DNA from: Acidobacteriota bacterium
Lineage (GTDB): Bacteria > Acidobacteriota > JAAYUB01
Assembly: GCA_018001935.1 (NCBI GenBank)
Contig: JAGNHB010000030.1
Location: forward strand, 1 to 61,669
Direction of reading: 5' to 3'
Length of the DNA: 61,669 nt
The notes under the pieces were generated by a model that did no database searches, was not told where the DNA came from, and was given only the letters and a program-made list of their open reading frames with translations. Made by a program: the position numbers and the translations under genes. Of this stretch, positions 28,206 through 35,463 are shown in pieces (within the stretch, counting starts at the first letter, position 1; the number at the start of each line of letters is the position of its first letter).

Positions 28206-28510
28206 CGGTCGCAAAAAACCCGGATTCAGATCTCACAGAGGCACGGAGGCACGGAGAAGAATCAACAGGATGGTTGATTCTGTCAAATACGATGACCCCG
28301 CAACAGTCGCGAAAGGGAGATTTCCCGCGAATAAAACGAATAGACGCGAATTTAAAACGAATAATATCTATTAATCTTTGATTTCTGATTCGCGTTCATT
28401 CGCGTGATTCGCGGGCAAAAATGACTTTTTACGGGCCCATCACATACGCTTTGCCTTACTCCGTGCCTCAGGGCCTCCGTGAGAGAAAAGGTTTTTTACG
28501 GGACCGTCAA
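28206..28510. repeat. CAGAGGCACGGAGG inverted-repeat element split by a second element
   Basis: The left arm (about 28206-28255, with ACCCGGATTCAGATCTCACA and CAGAGGCACGGAGGCACGG) and the right arm (28457-28510, with CTCCGTGCCTC, CCTCCGTGAGAG and TTTTTTACGGGACCGTC) belong to the element also seen intact at 31182-31325. The space between them holds the unrelated AT-rich element 28291-28443, which looks inserted into the first. No gene is credible from 27958 to 29821. Confidence 0.7.
28291..28443 (-). mobile_element. MITE-like AT-rich element, copy 1
   Basis: About 150 bases, strikingly AT-rich for this DNA, nearly identical to the reverse complement of 32403-32560. The ends are imperfect inverted repeats of the type TGATGGGCCCGTAAAAAGT, and the middle repeats CGCGAATNNACGCGAAT. 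It has no coding capacity. Confidence 0.75.
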
Positions 28511-28751
28511 CAACCGGGAGGAGCGCTTTGCTCCCGCCGCCTTCGGGGCGGGTCAGCCTCTGCGATGCGACGGCTTGCCCCGGGCTGAAACGCCTTTCAC
28601 CTTCGGGGAATCGGGGGGCATAAATCCCACCGGGATCGGAGTTCCACAGGGCCCCGCCGGGATCGGACATTCGCGGGGCCCCGCCGGGATCGGGTGTTCG
28701 CGGGCCCCCGGGCGGGTTTTCCCGCCACCGGGAGTCGATCGCCTCCGCGCC

Positions 28752-28921
28752 CTCACCCCGTCAGGGGTGAAATGTTTGTAGTAAAAGAGCTTATTATTCA
28801 TTTCCCCCGCGCGCCGCCGGGGGTGAAGCGTGCCCCGGGGCGCCCTCCCGGCCGGCGGCGCGCGGGGGAGGAGAATCATATAACGGCCATTTCTACAAAT
28901 ATTTCACCCCTATGGGGTGAA
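28752..28921. repeat. Large palindromic repeat element, full copy
   Basis: The outer arms are inverted copies of GGGGTGAAATGTTTGTAG (28763-28780) and CTACAAATATTTCACCCC (28893-28910), each capped by a small CACCCC...GGGGTG hairpin. The inner arms are CCCCCGCGCGCCGCCGG (28804-28820) and its complement (28851-28867). The symmetric 170-base structure with AT-rich shoulders is typical of BIME/MITE-like elements. Related half copies lie at 20416-20534 and 35015-35142. Confidence 0.8.
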
Positions 28922-29035
28922 GACGCGGCGAGCACGATTCCGATGGGGTGAAGACGCGGAGGGCACGATTTCGATGGGGAGAAGACACGGCGAGTACGAT
29001 TCCGATGGGGCGAAGACGCGGAGGGCATGATCCTG
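28911..29035. repeat. 31-base tandem repeat
   Basis: Units beginning GATGGGGTGAAGACGCGG at 28911, 28942, 28973 and 29004 (period exactly 31), alternating CGAGCACGATTCC and GAGGGCACGATTTC. It grows out of the right arm of the palindromic element just before it. Confidence 0.8.
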
Positions 29036-29136
29036 ACCGGGTGGGAACGCGGCGTACACCACCCTGGCGCGGTGAAGAACGAACGGACACGATCCCACGG
29101 GGTAAAAGGGTGACGGGCACGACTGAGGTTCAGAAC

Positions 29137-29270
29137 ACCCGCCCATGATCGTGGGCCCGGGCACCCGCCCATGATCGCGGGCCAGGACACTCGCCCATGA
29201 TCGCGGGCCAGGACACTCGCCCATGATCGCGGGCCAGGACACCCGCCCATGATCGTGGGCCCGGGCACCC
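29137..29270. repeat. 26-base tandem array
   Basis: Five units beginning GCCCATGATCGCGGG at 29141, 29167, 29193, 29219 and 29245. The three inner units are nearly identical and the two outer ones carry GTGGGCCCGGG. The units abut with no spacers, so it is not a CRISPR array. Confidence 0.85.
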
Positions 29271-29530
29271 AAGCGTTGCCGAGGCGGGCATTCCGTGCTC
29301 CTGAAGCTCTCGCAGAGGCGCTCGGGCGCGGAGAAACCCCGGGGGATGCCTGGACCGACCCGGGCGCTTCAGCGGCGGCGTTTACCAAGCTGTTGTCGAT
29401 CCCGGCTGCCTTCCCAGGCCCCTTTCACCGGGCGAAGTCCCGGAGAAAGCCCAGGATGTTCGCGGGGCCCAACCAGAACAGGATTTTCGCGGAGCCCGAC
29501 CGGTGTTGGCGCTTCGAGGGCCCTGGCCCT

Positions 29531-29674
29531 CCCCGAAGGGGAGGGGGCGTCCCAGCCGGGGGCCAGACGCGGGCGCCGGCCGCGAACGTGCACGGTGCCG
29601 TTCGTTCATGGCGCCCGCGTCGCCGCCCCCGGAACGCGGCGGCGGGGGGATCAGACGCACCCTGAAAGGGTGCC
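29531..29674. repeat. Multi-hairpin dispersed repeat, copy 2
   Basis: The same three-hairpin layout as 184-331, with 49 identical bases at the left and 22 at the right arm, and an unrelated loop (29580-29610). It lies about 150 bases from the stop of the S41 peptidase gene. Confidence 0.8.
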
Positions 29675-29821
29675 GGGACGGCGGGTTTTCACGGCCGGAC
29701 CGGAAGGCCGCACCCGGAAATGCCGGGCCGCGGAGCGCGTCGCGGAGGCCGCCGGAGCAGCGCGTCCCCGACGCACATCGCGCTTTCCGGAGAAGCGAAC
29801 CCGGGGGGGGCCGTGCCGCCC

Positions 29822-31141
29822 TCACTCCGTCCGGGGGGTCACGTCCACGCGGCCGTCCTCGTAGTGGCCTTCGACGGCGGTCACCTTGTCGCCGGAGCGC
29901 ACGAACTTCAGGCGGAAGGCCGGGGCGGCCTCCAGGGCGAAGCAGTCCGGGGTCACCGGGGTCAGCTTCCCCTTGGGGCGGCCTTCCCGCTGGTAGTAGA
30001 GGCTCCCGTTCTCCAGGGTGACCCGGCGCGGGCCGTAGGTCCCGACGCAGGCCTGCAGGGCCGACTCGGGCAAGGTCAGCGGCTCGAGCTTCGCCTTCAG
30101 CCCGTCCCGATGCCAGAGGCAGAAGCGCCGGGAGTCGGTGTCCGTCGCCTTGGCGGCCAGTTTCTCCAGCGCCAGGGCGCAGGCGGTGTCGAGGGCCTTC
30201 TCCGCGGGGACCTTCACGTCGGGCTCCACGCCGGTCCCCTCCCAGTTCGTCTTCGAGACGGGGTTGACGGCCCGGGCGTAGGGGATCCCCACCCAGAAGT
30301 CGTCGTTGATCACCTCCTGCCTCACGGGGTGGGCCCCGCCGCCGGTGGTCTCGCCCACGAGGGTGGCGCGCTTGAGGTTCTTGAGGTTGTAGGAGAATTC
30401 CTCGGCGCCGGAGAAGGTCCGTTCGCTGGTCAGCACGTAGAGGTCGGTGGCGGGGATCCGCTTCCCGGGGACGTAGGGGAGCGTCCAGAACTGCTCCGTC
30501 CGGTTCCCGTCGCGGTATTCGAAGGAGTTGAGGTGCACGGGGCCCCCCTCGAAGAAGTAGCTGGTGATCAGCTGGATCATCACGGGGTTCCCTCCGCCGT
30601 TGTCCCGCAGGTCGATGACCAGCGCGTCGGCGGAGGCGAGGAAGGCCATCGCCCCGACGGCCACGGGGAACGCGTCGGGGTCCTCGCTGAAAAAGTCGAA
30701 CTTCAGGTAACCGAGGTTGCCCGGCAGGGTCCGCACTTCCCTGAAACCGTAGTTGTCCTGCCGTTCCCGCCGTTTCTGGCGCTGCTTCAGCTCGGTCTCC
30801 TCGCTGGAGGTCCGGTTTTTCGACTGGCGGATCAGGTCCGGGGCGTAAGACACCCGCATGTGCTTGTCGTGGCCGACGGAATCGAGGTCCGCGGTCAGCC
30901 GCCGCGCGAACGCGTCGGGGGCTTCGATGGCGTCGTAGGCGCCGGAGGCCAGGTTCTTCCGGAGCAGGTCCCCCATCTTCAGGGCGGTCTCCGGAAAGAC
31001 GTACTTCGCCTTCAGCAGGTCGGCCAGCGTGTTCACCACCGCCGCCTTCGCCTCGGGGGACAGCGGGGCCGGCTGCACCTGGGCGGGGACGGGGCCGAGA
31101 AAAAGGCACAGGGCGAAAACGGCGCACAACAGGTTTTTCAT
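29822..31141 (-). CDS. S41-family (tail-specific protease-like) serine peptidase
   Basis: A 439-residue predicted periplasmic or secreted peptidase. The ATG at 31141 follows GGGAGGATC and opens a clear signal peptide (ALCLFLGPVPAQ). An N-terminal helical domain (about 25-120) is followed by the S41 core (about 130-345), with VIDLRDNGGGNP, TSERTFSGAEEF (catalytic Ser244) and LVGETTGGGAH. The C-terminal 90 residues are a small beta domain. There is no PDZ domain, so it resembles the IRBP/tricorn-core branch more than CtpA. The longer upstream frame (to 31738) runs through repeats and the neighbouring gene and is rejected. Confidence 0.88.
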   Translation of the reverse strand: MKNLLCAVFALCLFLGPVPAQVQPAPLSPEAKAAVVNTLADLLKAKYVFPETALKMGDLLRKNLASGAYDAIEAPDAFARRLTADLDSVGHDKHMRVSYAPDLIRQSKNRTSSEETELKQRQKRRERQDNYGFREVRTLPGNLGYLKFDFFSEDPDAFPVAVGAMAFLASADALVIDLRDNGGGNPVMIQLITSYFFEGGPVHLNSFEYRDGNRTEQFWTLPYVPGKRIPATDLYVLTSERTFSGAEEFSYNLKNLKRATLVGETTGGGAHPVRQEVINDDFWVGIPYARAVNPVSKTNWEGTGVEPDVKVPAEKALDTACALALEKLAAKATDTDSRRFCLWHRDGLKAKLEPLTLPESALQACVGTYGPRRVTLENGSLYYQREGRPKGKLTPVTPDCFALEAAPAFRLKFVRSGDKVTAVEGHYEDGRVDVTPRTE

Positions 31142-31181
31142 GGGTGATCCTCCCGGATGATTTTTCAACGATTCAATAGCC

Positions 31182-31325
31182 GATGCCTTCGTAAAAAGTC
31201 CGGATTTAAATCTCACAGAGGCACAGAGGCACGGAGAAGCAACATAAAGCCTTTTTGTCCATGGAATAAAAGTTGCATTTCTCCGTGCCTCCGTGAGATC
31301 AAAAGACTTTTTCGGAGAGGTCAAT
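31182..31325. repeat. Intact CAGAGGCACGGAGG inverted-repeat element
   Basis: Ends read GATGCCTTCGTAAAAAGTC (31182-31200) and GACTTTTTCGGAGAGGTC (31305-31322), inverted to each other. Inside, CTCACAGAGGCACAGAGGCA and its complement CTCCGTGCCTCCGTGAG face each other across an AT-rich loop. It fills the gap between the S41 and MarR-GNAT genes and covers the last codon of the latter. Confidence 0.8.
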
Positions 31326-32289
31326 CGTTGACAGAGGCTGTGTTCAGCCGCTTCGCCATCCTGACGGTGGGCCGCTGGAAGTGCGTCGGGTCGGTGAGCG
31401 GGACCGGCTCGAACCCGAGCTTCCGGTAGAGGGCGACGGCGGCCTCCAGCTTCAGGCTGGTGTGGAGGACCACCGTCTCCGCGCCCAGGTCGCGGGCCGC
31501 CGCCAGGGCGTGGCGGGCCAGCCGCTCGCCGATCCCCCGTCGCTGGAACTTCTCCTCCACGGCCATCTTGGACAGTTCGAAGGACCGGTCGCCGAGGCGG
31601 ACCAGGGCGCAGGTCCCCACGATCCGGCCCCCCGTCTCGGCGAAGAAGATCCGCCCGCCCGGGGCCAGCACCCGCTCCTCCGGGTTTTCCAGGACCTCCC
31701 GGTCGGGGTCCTCGACCTGGAAGTGCTTGCGCAGCCACTGGTAATTCAGGATGCCGAAGTATTTCCGGAATCGCGGTTCGAAGTCCAGGATCCGGACGGA
31801 ACCGGCACGGCGTTCATCGGTGCAGCGCTGGATACGTTCCAGCATGCTCCGCCGCGCCAGGGCGTCCTCGACGGCCTCGACGGCCGCCAGGAGGTCGGTC
31901 CCCGACTCCTGGACCAGTCCCTGCGTGGCGGTTTCGATGTCTTCCCAGACCGGGCGGATGGCGGCATCGAGCGTTCTCCCCCGCGGCGACAGGGCCAGGA
32001 TCCGCCGGCGACGGTCGCGGTTGTCGGCGGACGAGGTGATCAGGCCGGCCTTTTCCATCTCGGCGGCGACCTGGTTGACGGCGGGGTGGGTGATGCCCAC
32101 GGCTTCGGCGATGGCCGTGACGGACAGGGGACCGGACTCGGCCAGCTGGTAGAAGATGAGGAACCACCGGGACTCGAAGTTCAGCCCCGCTTCCCGATAA
32201 ACGAGGCCGGCATCCTGCATGAGCCGGTCGCTCAACCGTTTGAGGCGGCTGCCGAGTGCCAGTATGCCCAGTTTTCGGATCGTTTCCAT
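31321..32289 (-). CDS. MarR-GNAT fusion: winged-helix regulator with acetyltransferase domain
   Basis: A 322-residue protein. Residues 1-145 are a MarR winged helix (ESRWFLIFYQLAESGPLSVT, then IAEAVGITHPAVNQVAAEME, then DRRRRILALSPRG). Residues about 165-310 are a GNAT N-acetyltransferase with the acetyl-CoA loop EKFQRRGIGERLARHAL and YRKLGFEPV. Such fusions are a known class in which DNA binding and acetylation of a small molecule or protein are linked. A near-perfect palindrome lies 23 bases upstream of the start, so autoregulation is likely. The gene is read away from the secreted LamG/propeller gene across the region holding the MITE-like copy. Confidence 0.88.
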   Translation of the reverse strand: METIRKLGILALGSRLKRLSDRLMQDAGLVYREAGLNFESRWFLIFYQLAESGPLSVTAIAEAVGITHPAVNQVAAEMEKAGLITSSADNRDRRRRILALSPRGRTLDAAIRPVWEDIETATQGLVQESGTDLLAAVEAVEDALARRSMLERIQRCTDERRAGSVRILDFEPRFRKYFGILNYQWLRKHFQVEDPDREVLENPEERVLAPGGRIFFAETGGRIVGTCALVRLGDRSFELSKMAVEEKFQRRGIGERLARHALAAARDLGAETVVLHTSLKLEAAVALYRKLGFEPVPLTDPTHFQRPTVRMAKRLNTASVND

Positions 32290-32311
32290 GGCCTCCCCCC
32301 GGCGTAAGCCG

Positions 32312-32333
32312 ATTGGGTAAGTGCTTACCTAAT
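32312..32333. promoter_or_regulatory. Palindromic operator of the MarR-GNAT gene
   Basis: ATTGGGTAAG-TG-CTTACCTAAT: 10-base arms with one mismatch and a 2-base centre, 23-44 bases upstream of the start codon. Size and position fit a MarR-dimer site. Confidence 0.75.
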
Positions 32334-32402
32334 AGTCTACGAAAAGGGCGGTCCGGAGGTTGCAGGAAAATGATCGGGAGGGCTCCCTGCGGCGGCCCAG
32401 GG

Positions 32403-32560
32403 TTGATGAAGCCGCAAAAAGTTCCTTGCAGCCCGCGAATCACGCGAATGAACGCGAATCAGAAATCAACAATCAATAGATATTATTCGTGTTGTAAATT
32501 CGCGGATATTCGTGTTCTTCGCGGGAAATCTCCCTTTCGCGACTTTTGCGGGCTCATCAA
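32403..32560 (+). mobile_element. MITE-like AT-rich element, copy 2
   Basis: A near-identical inverted copy of 28291-28443, with terminal inverted repeats TGATGAAGCCGCAAAAAGT and ACTTTTGCGGGCTCATCA. Internal CGCGAAT motifs recur at about 10-12-base spacing. Together the two copies bracket 3.96 kb holding the S41 and MarR-GNAT genes. Confidence 0.75.
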
Positions 32561-32682
32561 ACGTGTTCAGCTTGAAAAACATTCCGGTTTGATACGTAAA
32601 AGGAGATCATCCGGACGATCCGTCCCGGGCCCCGCTGAGGGGGGGCCGTGACGGCCGGCCGGCATTTCCGCGGAGGTGGACC

Positions 32683-34590
32683 ATGGACAGGGCGAATCGG
32701 CGGTCAGCGAAGGTCAGGATCGGGGCCGGGGTGTTGCTGGCGTTCCTGGTGCTGGGGGCTTGCCTGGCCCAGGGCGATGCCCACGGAGGCTTCGACCCGG
32801 CCCGGTGGGACCTTTCGGGCGCGAAGCTCCTCGACGTCGGGGGGCGGAAGGCCCTGGCCGGGGTCGCGACGCTCCGGGACGTCGACTTCGGGGACGGCGT
32901 CCTCGAGGCGGACTTCTTCGTGGCCGGCGACCGGGCCCGCTCCTACCCGGGCCTTTTCTTCCGCATCCGGCCCGGGGGCAGCTGGGAACGCATCTACCTC
33001 CGGCCGCACCGGCACGCGCTGTACGCCGACGTGGTGCAGTACGTGCCCTCCTTCAATCGGGTGGATTCCTGGCAACTGTATCACGGCCCCGGCTGCACGG
33101 CGCCCGCGACCCTCCCGGTCGGGCGGTGGTTTCACGTCCGGGTGGAAGTGGCGGGGACCGCGGCCCGGGTCTTCCTGGGGGACGACCCCCGGCCCTGCCT
33201 GGTGGTGGACCGCCTCCGGCACGGGGTCAGCCGGGGGACGGTGGGGGTGTGGACGCCCCCCGACGGATCGGCCTGCGCCTCCAACTTCACCTGGCGGGCC
33301 GCGGACAGCCTGAAGATCGAGACCCCACCGCCGGCGGACCCGCCGCCGGGCGTCGTCCGGTCGTGGCAGCTCTCCCGGTCCTTCCCGTTTCTCGAAGTGG
33401 ACATGGAGAAAAACCCCGGTGAACAGGGCCTCGGGGACCCGGCCTGGCAGGACGTGACCGCCGAGCCGGACGGCCTGGTGGACGTGGCCCGGTACCGGCC
33501 CCGCAGCGGCGCGCCCGACGTCGTCCTGGCCCGCACCGTCCTCCGGGCGGAAGCGGACGAGGTCCGCAAGCTCAATCTCGGCTACAGCGACGCGGTGAGC
33601 GTGTTCTTAAACGGCCGGATCCTGTTTTCCGGGGACAGTTCCTACACCTCCCGCGACGCCTCGTTCCTGGGCATCGTCGGCCTGCAGGATGCCGTTTACC
33701 TCCCGCTCAAGAAAGGGGACAACGAACTGGTGCTCATGGTGGCGGAAAGCATGGGCGGGTGGGGCTTCAAGGCCCAGGACGGGACCGCCGTCTTCACGGC
33801 GCCCGGGGTGAGCCGGAGATGGGAGGCGCGGGGCGCGTTCCGCATCCCCGAATCGGCGGCCTGGGACCCGGCCTCCAAGGCGGTCTACGTGTCCTCCTAC
33901 GACCCGTTCGACCGGCGTCCCGGCGAGGGGCGGCAGTTCATCTCGAAGCTGGCGCCGGACGGGCGCGTCGAGAAGGCGGACTGGGTGACGGGGCTCAGGA
34001 ACCCGGCCGGCCTGGCCGTCCACGGGGGGACGCTCTACGCCGCCGAGCCCACGGCGCTGGTGGAGATCGACATCCCCACGGCCCGGCTGACGAGGCGGAC
34101 CCCGGTGGAGGGGGCGGTGATGCTCAACGACGTGGCCGTCGGGCCCGACGGGGCGGTGTACCTCTCCGACTCGGTGAAGAACGTGATTTACCGTGTTATG
34201 GAGGGGAAACCCGGGGCCTGGCTCGAGGGTGAGGCGGTGTCCCGCCCCAACGGCGTCAGCGTGGCGGGCGGGAAGCTCTACTGGGGCAACAACGGCGACC
34301 AGCGCCTCAAGTCGGCCGACCTGGCCACGCGGGAAGTCCGGACGGTGGCCGCCTTCGGCCCCGGGATCCTCGACGGCGTCGTCTGCCGGGCCTCGGGGGA
34401 CATCCTGGTCTCCCACAACGAGGGGCGACTCTACCGGGTGGGCCCGGACGGCGCGGTCACGCGCCTGCTGGACACCTCCGTGATCGGGGCCAACCTCGCC
34501 GATTTCGCCTGGGCCCCCGAGCTCGGCCTGGTCATCGTCCCCGCGTGGGTCCACAACCGGGTCTCGGCCTGGGCGCTCCCGGGCAAGTAA
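32683..34590 (+). CDS. Secreted LamG-like / SMP-30-like propeller protein
   Basis: A 635-residue exported protein. The ATG at 32683 follows GGAGGTGG. Residues 1-34 are a signal peptide with a possible lipobox (VLGAC). Residues about 40-215 resemble a concanavalin A-like sandwich (GLFFRIRPGGSWERIYLR, GRWFHVRVEV). Residues 225-370 hold a second beta domain with VSVFLNGRILFSGD. Residues about 380-635 form a propeller of the SMP-30/gluconolactonase type (NPAGLAVHGGTLY, LNDVAVGPDGAVYLSDS, RPNGVSVAGGKLYWGNN). The enzyme activity, if any, is unknown. It is a single-gene unit. Confidence 0.75.
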   Translation: MDRANRRSAKVRIGAGVLLAFLVLGACLAQGDAHGGFDPARWDLSGAKLLDVGGRKALAGVATLRDVDFGDGVLEADFFVAGDRARSYPGLFFRIRPGGSWERIYLRPHRHALYADVVQYVPSFNRVDSWQLYHGPGCTAPATLPVGRWFHVRVEVAGTAARVFLGDDPRPCLVVDRLRHGVSRGTVGVWTPPDGSACASNFTWRAADSLKIETPPPADPPPGVVRSWQLSRSFPFLEVDMEKNPGEQGLGDPAWQDVTAEPDGLVDVARYRPRSGAPDVVLARTVLRAEADEVRKLNLGYSDAVSVFLNGRILFSGDSSYTSRDASFLGIVGLQDAVYLPLKKGDNELVLMVAESMGGWGFKAQDGTAVFTAPGVSRRWEARGAFRIPESAAWDPASKAVYVSSYDPFDRRPGEGRQFISKLAPDGRVEKADWVTGLRNPAGLAVHGGTLYAAEPTALVEIDIPTARLTRRTPVEGAVMLNDVAVGPDGAVYLSDSVKNVIYRVMEGKPGAWLEGEAVSRPNGVSVAGGKLYWGNNGDQRLKSADLATREVRTVAAFGPGILDGVVCRASGDILVSHNEGRLYRVGPDGAVTRLLDTSVIGANLADFAWAPELGLVIVPAWVHNRVSAWALPGK

Positions 34591-35398
34591 GGAGCGGGTG
34601 TCCTGTTCGTACGGTGGGTGTCCCCCATCCCCGAACCCGGATAAACCGGAAAGAAACCACGGATGAACACGGAGGGACACGGATCATCCGGAGGCTCCAG
34701 AAAAAACAGGCGGTCTTGACCTCTCGCCAAGGCGCAAAGACGCCAGGCCTCGCAAAGCCGGAAGCGGAAAAGGGGGATCCCCGGCCGCTCGGGCGAGGCA
34801 AATTGAACCCCGGGGTGCGGCGGGTTTAACGGGCTTGTTGTTTCCGCCACGCGCTGCGATGTTTGAACACGCGCGGGGGGACGGCCCGGCGCCCCGAAAA
34901 CGGCCGGCGGGGATGGCCAGGCGGCGCTCCGGCGGCCTGCGCGCCTTGAGTCTGGGGCGTGTGAAAAAGCGGCGCTCCGGCAACCTGCGCGCCGCACTCC
35001 GCAAGCTGCTATTTCCACGCCCCGCGCGCCGCCGGGGTTTCCTTCTAGCCCGGGGCGACGTCCGTGCCGGCGGCGCGCGGGGCGTAAAAGATTCGAACCG
35101 GCCGCGTTTCTACACAGATTCATCCCCTGACGGGGATGAAGATCGTCTCCCCCCAACGCGCCCCGAACCCCGTCGGTGTTCAATCTGCGTAGCGACCGGC
35201 CGCCCCCGTGTGTCCCTGCTATCCGTCTGGGGTGCTGGCCTGTCTTTGTCGGTGCATTTTGTAAAAATTGAACCCCTGACGGGGAGAGGGCGATGAGGCG
35301 ATCGACTCCCGCTGGCGGGAAAACCCGCCCGGGGGCCCCATCCCCTCGAACCGCTCCCCGCCGCCGTCTCGAGCGACCCACCCCGGCTTTCACCGCTC
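34591..35398. repeat. Gene-free stretch packed with four repeat families
   Basis: 34657-34684 repeats ACGGATGAACACGGAGGGACA. 34715-34757 carries the CGCCAAGGCGCAAAGACGCC family, also at 44470-44500 and, degenerate, at 60635-60664. 34968-35006 shares about 38 bases (GCGGCGCTCCGGCAACCTGC then GCGCCGCACTCCGCAA) with 44690-44728. 35015-35142 is a half copy of the palindromic element at 28752, ending in TTTCTACACAGATTCATCCC, and a further arm lies near 35255-35285. I see no gene. Confidence 0.7.
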
Positions 35399-35427
35399 TT
35401 GTGGTGCCGACGGTTTTGTAGTATAGT
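35399..35427 (+). promoter_or_regulatory. Predicted promoter of the LRR protein gene
   Basis: TTGTGG (35399-35404), a 17-base spacer and TATAGT (35422-35427). The GGAGGTG ribosome-binding site and the ATG at 35464 follow. Confidence 0.65.
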
Positions 35428-35463
35428 GATTTCCGTTGACTCACGAAAATCCGGAGGTGCGGC

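Noticed and set aside
29137..29270. Possible CRISPR array
   Set aside because: The 26-base units abut directly, without unique spacers, and no cas genes are nearby.
28479..29388. Several 80-170-codon frames between the small peptide gene and the S41 gene
   Set aside because: All consist of translated tandem or palindromic repeats (for example the repeated RDHGRVSWPAIMGGCPGP peptide from the 26-base array).
31142..31738. N-terminal extension of the S41 peptidase
   Set aside because: It overlaps the MarR-GNAT gene and a repeat element. The ATG at 31141 has a strong ribosome-binding site and a signal peptide.
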